Shown here piece by piece: positions 12,730 through 22,300 of a stretch of DNA of 64,000 bases. The position numbers and the translations under genes are program-made. The stretch comes from Lateolabrax maculatus (taxonomy: Eukaryota; Chordata; Actinopteri; Acropomatiformes; Lateolabracidae). Location: positions 6,084,501 to 6,148,500 of the forward strand of contig CM062212.1 in the NCBI GenBank assembly GCA_031216445.1, read 5' to 3'. Within the stretch, counting starts at the first letter, position 1, and the number at the start of each line of letters is the position of its first letter. A model generated the notes under the pieces. It was not told the origin of the DNA. It did not search any database and saw only the letters and a list, made by a program, of their open reading frames with translations.

Positions 12730-12785
<56 letters not shown>
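12730..12785 (+). repeat. (CT)28 microsatellite in thbs1 proximal promoter
   Basis: An uninterrupted CT run of 56 bp ends about 80 bp upstream of the TATA-like sequence and about 40 bp upstream of the inverted CCAAT box. Pure dinucleotide runs of this length are normally length-polymorphic. On the other strand it is a GA run. Confidence 0.95.
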
Positions 12786-12787
<2 letters not shown>

Positions 12788-12825
12788 TAAGAGGATAAGC
12801 TCGTCCCTTTTTCTCCCCTCACCCT

Positions 12826-12925
12826 GATTGGACGAGGCCACTTCTTAGGAATGGCATCAAACTATTTAAATAGCACTTTGTCCCCCTCGGCTTAAAAGAG
12901 AGTTATTTAGCTGCTGATACCAGCA
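12826..12925 (+). promoter_or_regulatory. thbs1: thbs1 core promoter
   Basis: Three elements stand in order. An inverted CCAAT box (ATTGG, 12827-12831, within ctgattggacga) fits NF-Y. AGGAATG (12847-12853) is a perfect MCAT/TEAD element on the reverse strand. TATA-like sequences follow: the palindrome CTATTTAAATAG (12862-12873) and CTTAAAAG (12891-12898). NF-Y is a known activator of human THBS1, and THBS1 is a known YAP/TEAD target, so the grouping is plausible. Start sites near 12,893 or 12,921 are inferred from TATA spacing, not observed. Confidence 0.6.
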
Positions 12926-13115
12926 AGGACAAGTTTCCAATCAAGAAAAAAACAAAAAAAAACCAGCAAGATTTTTATAATCTTCCCCCTTTTCACGGTG
13001 GAACTTTTTTCTTTCTAAAATAATTCGCCATAAATTCATTCTTGAGGATTATTGCTGGATTTCTACACATTTTGCGGGATTTTACTACTTTTGCTCTGCT
13101 GTTTTCATTGAGCAG
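12921..13115 (+). other. thbs1: thbs1 exon 1 (non-coding 5'UTR)
   Basis: The end is set by the donor gcag|gtgagt at 13116, matching the acceptor at 13294 that precedes the ATG exon. The start is approximate, from TATA spacing. No ATG occurs anywhere in the assembled 5'UTR (this exon plus 13295-13315), so no upstream open reading frame starts with AUG. The exon has an A-rich stretch and T-runs. A first exon that is wholly untranslated matches the known THBS1 gene structure. Confidence 0.65.
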
Positions 13116-13294
13116 GTGAGTGACAAATACTCTGAGAAATCATTTCTGCAGCTGCACTGACATCAATGATTGATTTATGACTTTTTTGTTTTTTATGTTT
13201 TCAACCTGTTGCACACTGACTTTGTTTGACATTGACATTAATGTAATAAATGGTTAGATTTTCGGGGTTTTATTTTGTTTGTTTTTTGTCACAG

Positions 13295-13379
13295 GCAGCA
13301 GGTTGGTGTTTCACCATGAAGTTGACAGGAATATTTTTGCTATTGATGCTTTGGAGCTGCGAGAGTGCGCGAGTCGCAG
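13295..13379 (+). CDS. thbs1: thbs1 exon 2: start codon and signal peptide
   Basis: Twenty-one bases of 5'UTR precede the ATG at 13316-13318 (context caccATGa). The 21 complete codons encode a Lys followed by a hydrophobic Leu/Ile/Phe/Met core and WSCESARVA, a typical cleavable signal peptide. The acceptor is gtcacag and the donor gtgagt; the exon ends in phase 1. Coding bases are 13316-13379. Confidence 0.95.
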
Positions 13380-16300
13380 GTGAGTTTGGCTGAACTAACT
13401 CATTCAACCTGCACTTCTCAGAATATTATCCCTATTATACTATCTATTATATGGATAGGAGCAGAATTATTATTTTTTTATTATAAGAATCTGGTGTGGT
13501 TTTAAAAGTTGGCAGTGTGTTGAAATCCAGTGCACTGCCAGACAAAGGCTGACTGCTTATTATTATTCACCCGCAGAGAGTCGAGACGACAATAGCGTCT
13601 ATGACTTGTTTGAGCTCGTCCAGGTCCCCAAGAAGAACCACGGGGTCACCATGGTGAAAGGAGACGACCCGTACAGCCCCGCCTACAAGATCCTCGTCCC
13701 GGACCTGATCCCCCCGGTCCCCGAGAGCGCCTTTAGGGACCTGATCGATTCCATCCACGCCGAGAGGGGATTCCTCCTCCTGCTCAACTTCAAGCAGTTC
13801 AAGCGCACCAGGGGAAGCCTCCTGACCGTGGAGAAGCAGGACGGCTCCGGACCCGTGTTCGAGATCGTCTCCAACGGCAAGGCCAACACCTTGGACATCG
13901 TCTACTCCACCGAGAACAAGCAGCAGGTGGTCTCCATTGAGGACGTGGACCTGGCCACGGGCCACTGGATGAACATCACCCTGTTCGTGCAGGAGGACCG
14001 CGCGCAGCTGTACGCGGGATGCGAGGAGGTGAACACCGCCGAGCTGGACGCGCCCATCCAGAGCATCCTGACGCCGGAGACCCCGGCCGGCGCGCGGCTC
14101 AGGATTGGCAAGGGGGCCGTGAAGGACAAGTTCATGGTGAGAGCGCGGGCCGTTCTGGGTTGGAGATTGAGTTTTAAGTTTGTCTTTTTATTTTAATGTT
14201 GCAGCGTAGAGCTTTGTTTATAAAACGCAAATGCGCAACGATGTCTAAATGCGTAAAAACGCACACACGGCAGGGCTGAGTGATTCTTTGAAATGTTTTT
14301 GTGTGGTTTTACTTACTGATGTGCTAAATTATATCCTAAACTGAACTTTGATATTTGCAGGGGGTCCTACAAAACGTGCGGTTTGTGTTTGGAACAACAC
14401 TGGATGCCATCCTCCGCAACAAAGGATGCCAAAGCTGTGAGTAATCATACATCTTGTGTGTTTACTCATCACTCATCTGCTTCATGTACTGCCAAGTCCC
14501 AGTAAGTCCTTATCGAAGAAACGTGTATACACTTAATTTACTTGCTGGTTTCTACACAAAAACCCTCCTTAGAAAGCTGTTCATCATTTGTCACACAGGA
14601 ATGCCAGTTAACAAATATCTCAGGGTACTGTGGTCTCAAATATGTCCTCTGGGCTGCAGCAGTATCAACTTATTACTTTTCATAATAATTTATAGCAGTG
14701 TAGGATGTGTAACATTTTAAGAACAAAATCGTCCCTCATTAATAAACAAACCATAACAACCAGAGTGCGGATATGGGAGTTGATTTATGGTACTGTGCAC
14801 TTTCAGCCATGACGACTGACACCATGATCCTGGAGAACCTCAATGGCTCCTCAGCCATCAGAACAGAGTACACCGGACATAAGACCAAAGGTAAACACTC
14901 TGACATGTTGTGGACTTCCGATCAGACTTTTTTTATTTTAAAATCTTCAATAACAATTAATGACCTTTTACCCTGTGTTTTTGCCCTGGTGAAGACCTGC
15001 AGATGGTCTGTGGCTTCTCCTGTGAGGACTTGGTCAGCATGTTTAAGGAGCTGAAGGGCCTTGGTGTGGTTGTCAAGGAGCTGTCCAATGAACTCCGCCA
15101 GCTGGTAAGGAGACAACCCACCAGACTGTCTGGTGACAGAGTGCCACCGTCTGCTCCCTGTCTGTGTGTATTTGAGTGTGTTTTTTAGATGTGTCCAGTC
15201 TCTGGGTTACCATCACCGCCTGTGCACAGTTGTCCAGCAAAACACCATTAGACACATACTGCATATTCAGCTAAGGAGATGTATTAACTCTAACATGTTT
15301 GTTAGTTTTACACTATAAAAGGATATTAATGGTTAATCAAATGAGGTCAAGAATTACTTTGAGTGCTCAGAAAACAAGCAAGCCTCATGAAGCATTATGC
15401 ATTTCGTAGTGAATAGACCTATATACTGTTGATAAATGCAATGATGGCCTACACCAATACTGAATCTGCATAAATATAGCTGCAAATTAAACTTTAAATC
15501 ACAATCTTTAATTATCCATAGCTACTACTTCTTATTTTAGTAAATCTTTATGGCATCAGTTCAAAACTGTTTCCAAACTTAATAGTTCTACTTAAACACA
15601 TTTTCTCTCTTCATCATATAATACTTATTTGGATTAACAATGAACTTGAAGACCCAAGGGAAAGTAGCTCTTGACAATATAACAACTAATTGGGATCCAA
15701 ACAATTAATAAACAATCTGTGTTCTGTCTGCTTCTCCTACGCCCTCCTCCCAGACGGATGAGAACAAGCTGATTAAGAACCGCATTGGTATTCACAGCGG
15801 TGTCTGCATCCACAACGGCATTGTGCACAAGAACAAGGATGAGTGGACCGTCGATGACTGCACCGAGTGCACTTGTCAGGTGAGTTCTTCCATGTGCTCC
15901 CATCAGCTTGAGTATATTATGTATTAAGTACTTAAACACACGTGTGAGGGGACGCACTCTATGCTCTGCCTTCTTTGTACACGCACACACACTCAGACGT
16001 AAAGACAACTCACACTGAGGCACACACCCACTTACCATCACTTGACTGATCTAGACAGTAATTAGTAGTGTGAAGGCCTGGCAGAAGGCCAACAGCCTTT
16101 ACTGTTGTAATGAGAGGTCTGTTGTCAGAAGTTCAACTCGAGTGTGGCCTAGAGGGACTTGACCAGACTTTAAGTGATGCATTGCCCGTAATTAAGAACA
16201 AGACCGTGGCTCTGACAAGTGGAAAGAAGGGATGGGTTCAGGTGCAAAGTACTTGGCAGGGAAGATTTCTGCATTTCACAGACAGGATTTATTTCCTGAT

Positions 16301-19300
16301 TTCCTCTTTTACCGATAACACTAATTGTCCCTATTTCCCCTTTTCTTCCCTGTCAGTGATCAGATCCAGGAGGGATAACATTAGCATGCAAAGTTAGAGG
16401 CAGTTGTTATCCCTGAGTCATACCCACACAGGTTGTGCTGGCAGGCTGGCTTTACTTGTTTGGGGCTCGGTGCCCAGTCCGGCTCCACTGTGAAACCGAC
16501 TTCCATTATTAAGACTTTGGCCTCATTCCCACCCTCCCCTGACCCAGTGGGCAGGTGGTTTTCTGCAGGGATCTCCATTCCCCACCAGAATTCTGCATTT
16601 GAGTTATTCTGGCATGGTAAATCTGTGCTAACTTAGATGTTGAGCAGAGAGATTTAATGAGTTGGTTGCACGGACATGGACTTGGATAAAAAATGACCCT
16701 GCAACACACACTAATTTAAATAGGCTCACACAACAATAAACTCCACATTACTGATACGGTTCTGTAGTGTCTCAATTCCATCTGGAAATGGGGATTTAAC
16801 CCAGCACCTGGACATAATTTGGAAGAAAATTGCAGCAACATTTAGGTCATATCCATATATTTCTAGACATGTTTAACCTTACAATTCTGTGCTTGTGCAG
16901 AACTCTGCTACTGTGTGTCGGAAGATCTCCTGCCCCCTGATCCCCTGCGCTAATGCTACTGTTCCTGATGGAGAGTGCTGCCCACGCTGTGGAACACGTA
17001 AGCATTTCTGTTTTCTAAAGCCCAACTCGTTGTTAAAATCTGCCTAGCTAAAGGAAAGTACACTGTAATCACATTTATGTAAACCTCCACTATAAGTTAC
17101 TGTATAAGTGGCCCCTATAAGCTACAATGTATATGTTTCAACTAACAGACAGATCATCCAAACACTGCCCTATTCAGTGAAAGAGCCGTTCCAGTTATTT
17201 GCCATATAAAACAAAAAGCCACAAATATGTTCCTAGATGTAAAGGTTTCTATTCAAGAAGAAAACATGCTAATTTTAGAGATGATTCAAGTAACGGTAAG
17301 TATACTTACTTAGTAAGTAAGTAAGTATTCAATAACATCCGAGTAAATGAAAGGGTGCTTATGTGTTTAGAACATTGGTGCTTTGTGCTCCAAAACATCT
17401 TTGAATCTTCAAGTTGAAATGGCTGTAATTTGCCAAATTGGTTAGAGCGGGATGGAAAATTGGTTGGCTATTTCATGAGGCCATCTTCTACAGGAGGAGA
17501 AGTGACATGTTCTTCATACCTATGCAGGCTTGGCTGCAATGCTTCCCTTAAACCTAAATAAACAAGGGGACCTGCATTCATCCAGACCTCAGCCACTTGT
17601 TGAAGTCATTACACACCCAGCACCATGTTTGCAAAATCTGTTTCCTCTTTAGGAAAACATAAACCAACGGGGCATCCCTATGTATCCTGAGGACAGTGTC
17701 CCATTCTATTTCTTCAGCTTCTCACAGTGTGTTAGTCTCTGCCCTCCCTCTCAACAGACGGCCTTCTCTGTGTCTAAGTCCCAGCTAAATCCACACTATT
17801 AGCCCTCCGCTTTAGAGCTTTCCCTCCTCATTTAGGCTCGGGGGTGTTAGTGAGGGGGTGCTGCCTCGCTGGAATAGCTCTTTTATTGTCTCCCTCTTCC
17901 CCTCTCTCTCATACTCTCTCCCTCTCCCTCCTGCTCAGCGAGCGACTATGCAGAGGACGGCTGGTCGCCGTGGTCTGAATGGACCCATTGTTCAGTGTCA
18001 TGTGGGCGGGGCATCCAGCAGCGTGGACGCTCTTGCGACCGTATCAATAATAACTGTGAGGGCACCTCTGTGCAGACCCACGACTGCTACCTCCAGGAGT
18101 GTGACAAGCGCTGTGAGTTAACAACAACAACATACTCTCCGCCATCAGCCAAACACAAACGAATAAGTAGACCCTGATGAACCACCATCCCGATTTACAT
18201 GTAGTTATCTGTAATTTCACTTTGAGTCATCATCAGCGAGCTATAATTCCTGATCACTGACCTCTGACCTTTCTTTGCGGCCTTCAGTCAAGCAGGACGG
18301 CAGCTGGAGCCATTGGTCACCCTGGTCATCCTGCTCCGTCACCTGTGGTGCTGGTGTCATCACCCGTATCCGCCTCTGCAACTCCCCCACCCCTCAGCTT
18401 GGAGGCAAGGACTGTGAAGGAGACGGCCGGCAAACTGAGAAGTGTCAGAAGTCTCCGTGCCCCAGTAAGTCCCATCATCTGATATTCGCTGCTTGGTTGC
18501 ATTTGTGTTTGCAGCAAGGATAGAAATCAATCATGTTTTCTTCTTGTCTCCTTTAGTCAATGGGAACTGGGGACCCTGGTCACCATGGGATACCTGCAGT
18601 CTCACCTGTGGAGGTGGTGTCCAGACCCGTAAACGCCTGTGCAATGACCCCGCACCAAAATACGGTGGCAAAGAGTGTGTTGGTGAAGGCAAAGACACAC
18701 AGATGTGCAACAAGAAAGCCTGTCCAATTGGTGAGGCATTTTAATCACTTACACAGCCTCTACAATTTAGTTCATGTATCTGTATTATTTTAAACATGAC
18801 ATTTGTACTGTGCTTTAATTGACTATATTAATGTTGTTTTTGGCAACTTTTTCCATTGTAAATTTTAATTATTTAGTTATATTTTTATATGTGGAGATTT
18901 CCCTTCACAATCAAATCATAACTGGAATGGGATTTACCTGATTAAAAAAAAAGAATGATACCTTTGATCTAGCAGATGATAATTTAATAATGAGCCAACA
19001 TTGCTGTTTTCAGATGGGTGCCTCTCTAACCCCTGCTTTGCTGGAGCCAAGTGCACCAGTTTCCCTGATGGTTCCTGGAAGTGTGGAAAGTGCCCAGCTG
19101 GCTACACTGGCAATGGTATCAAGTGTAGAGATGTGGATGAGGTAAAAATTCCTTGGACCTTGTGTTATGATTTTGTCAGCTACAAACATGGCTCGATGCC
19201 TATTGAAACATCTACCAACTCTCTTAACGATCTCAGTGGTTGTTCTTTTCATCCTAAAAACAGTGCAAGGAGGTCCCAGATGCTTGCTTTGAGTTTAACG

Positions 19301-22300
19301 GTGTGCACCGCTGTGAGAACACAGATCCTGGCTACAACTGTCTGCCCTGCCCTCCTCGCTATTTAGGACCCCAGCCGTTTGGCAGAGGTGTGGAGCAGGC
19401 TGCTGCTAAGAAACAGGCAAGTACAGTCTTGTCTTTGTGTTAAGCTGCCAATTAGACAACAGCAAAAAGCAAATGCACTGAAATGCAAGTTGAAGAGACA
19501 TTCAATAAATAAATACTGATAACTAATAACTGATAAAGAATAGTTGGTGTAAGTTACTTGTGTCTCTAGGGCAGGACCATGCTTATTTATTGTAATGAAT
19601 GTCTGGCTTTTCTGAGAACAGAATGTCATGAATGTGGACTATGCACAGCCAGTCTGATCACTGATCATTCAAACTATGCATCCCTCCTTCACTCTCCAGG
19701 TGTGCACACCCCGTAATCCCTGCCTCGATGGAAGCCATGACTGCAACAAAAACGCCCGCTGTAACTACCTCGGACACTTTGCTGATCCCATGTACCGCTG
19801 TGAGTGCAAGCCCGGCTATGCTGGCAACGGCCACATCTGTGGAGAGGACACAGATCTGGATGGATGGCCCAACGCTGCCTTGGTTTGTGTAGAGAACGCC
19901 ACCTACCACTGCAAAAAGGTATGTAGTGGTGACGCAGCAAGGCTCTAATATGATAAAAAGAGCAGTTCTGTGAAGCAAAGTCACTTAGAAATGAGTGTTT
20001 TTGCAGAGTTAAAGTCAAATTTCTTGTATGTTTGTTATAATCTCTGAATGTGTTGTCTGTTATTCAGGACAACTGTCCCAACCTCCCGAACTCTGGGCAG
20101 GAAGATTACGATAAGGATGGCATTGGAGATGCGTGTGACAGTGATGATGACAATGATGGCATTCCTGACGATAGGGTAAGTTGAAATCACCAGATTGGCT
20201 TTAACAATGAACAAGGGAGTGTGTGTGTGTTCTGCAACTGTGATTTTTGCAATTCATCATGCTGTCTAATAAGAAGGCAGGTGGAGAGGGGGAAGGGAAG
20301 GGGAGATCAGCAGGAATGCAAATGTTTCTCCCTGGCATGAGCCAAAACCTCAAATTCCAACACTGAGGTACAGCTCTGAAGGAGCTGCACTGTGTGTTTG
20401 CTAATCCCAACATTTGATTTGGGACAGGACCTTAAAATAAAGCACCTTTTCATCTCACATACCCCCCTCCCTGTAAAAAGATCCACTCAGGCTCAGATTG
20501 CAGATGACAAGCACTGCACATGAAAACCTAACCCCAACTCTTTCTCTTCCCCTTTGTCTTTTTGAAATAGGACAACTGTCCATTCGTGTACAACCCCAGG
20601 CAGTATGACTATGACCGTGATGATGTGGGTGACCGGTGTGACAACTGCCCTTACAATAGTAACCCAGACCAAACGGACACTGACAACAACGGAGAGGGTG
20701 ATGCCTGCGCTGTGGACATCGATGGAGACGGTGAGGACTGCAAACTTTAATTACAATGATCCTCCGGAAATATACATCTTTATGTCTGTGCTGAAGAGAG
20801 GTCATGCTTTTTGGGTAATAGATTTTGTACTTATGTACTGGCTTTTCATTTCATATGCTTCCATTCATTCTGCAGGCATACTGAATGAGAAGGACAACTG
20901 CCCATATGTGTACAATGTCGACCAGAGAGACACAGATCTGGACGGAGTGGGAGACATGTGCGACAATTGCCCTCTGGAACATAATCCTGATCAGGTGTGT
21001 GGACACACACACACATACACGCCGCCCTTACTCATTTCCTTCCACCTCACCTACCAACTATAATCCACATTCATCTCCCTGCCTTTCTCTGTAGATCAGC
21101 ATATATCTGTCTTTCAATTGAGACAGAGCCTCAGTGATTAGTCCTGTGTAGCTGTCTAAGCTTTATCACGCCATGTAAAGGTGGAGTAAATCCTGTATGC
21201 AGCTCAAGGGCACATCAGTTCAATAAGGCGTGGTGGGGGGCTAGGGGTCTTTTCAATGGCCCATTGACGTTAGCTGGCTAATGTGAGGGAGGAGGCCCCA
21301 GGCTGGATATTACTGAGGAATGGGCTGGCCCTGGGCTGTGTGCATGCCCTGTCTGAGCACCACGGGCCTGCTCAGTCCACCTGTGCCATGCTACACTGAG
21401 AAATAGGAATGTGTTAAACAACGAGACTCAGGAAAAAGATGGGGAAAGGAGGGGGAGGCTAAATCTAAATCCAAACGGATGTGGTCTTTAAAGAGTGAAT
21501 TGCACGCTGCAATTAAAGGCCAAAAGAGACGAGTCCAGACATGGATGCAGCAATTTTACCTGCTGTTCCAAAGACTACAAAAACTGCACGAAAATGTCCT
21601 TTTCGAAAGTTGAGTTCTCTGACAGTAGAATTTTTGCTTCGACACAGACCAAAATCTTCTCACTCATCCCTGCTCCCACCCTCCATCTCCCTCCATTCAT
21701 GCCCTTGCCTCTATTCTGTCTTAGTGCCCCAGGGTGTCTCTAGTCCTGCTAATTTGCTTGCTCAACAAGGAGTAGGAGGTGCAAAAGAGTCTTGTGGAGT
21801 GATGTTTGATTTTCAGTAGCTGAAAACTGCTGACAGATCTTGGACAAATTGAGCTTGGCAGCTTTACAGAGGGAGAGTGATTTCAGCCTAAGGAAAGTCC
21901 TTAATGAAAGTAGGAGAGGAGAGATGAAAGAACAAGGGTATCAGGAAACACAGCGATGAAAGGAACTAAACACGGTGGAATGTATCACGTGCTAATACTT
22001 CATAGTCTCCTTAAGCCATACATTAAGTCATAACTCTGATGCCAAAACATTTTACCATTGCAGGTGGATTCAGATGATGACCGTGTGGGAGACAAGTGTG
22101 ACAGCAATCAGGACATTGATGAAGATGGACACCAGAACAACCTGGACAACTGCCCATACATTCCCAACGCCAACCAGGCTGACCATGACAAGGATGGCAA
22201 GGGAGACGCCTGTGACCATGATGATGACAACGACAGCATCCCTGATGACAAGGACAACTGCAGACTGGCCTTCAACTCTGACCAACTGGACTCTGATGGT

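Noticed and set aside
12862..12873. MEF2 site or CArG (SRF) box reading of CTATTTAAATAG
   Set aside because: It lacks the TA pair required near the end of the MEF2 consensus and the CC/GG ends of a CArG box. A TATA-like role fits better.
13567..13965. 132-codon open frame on the minus strand over thbs1 exon 3
   Set aside because: It is antisense to a GC-rich conserved coding exon, where stop codons are rare on the other strand. It has no domain of its own.
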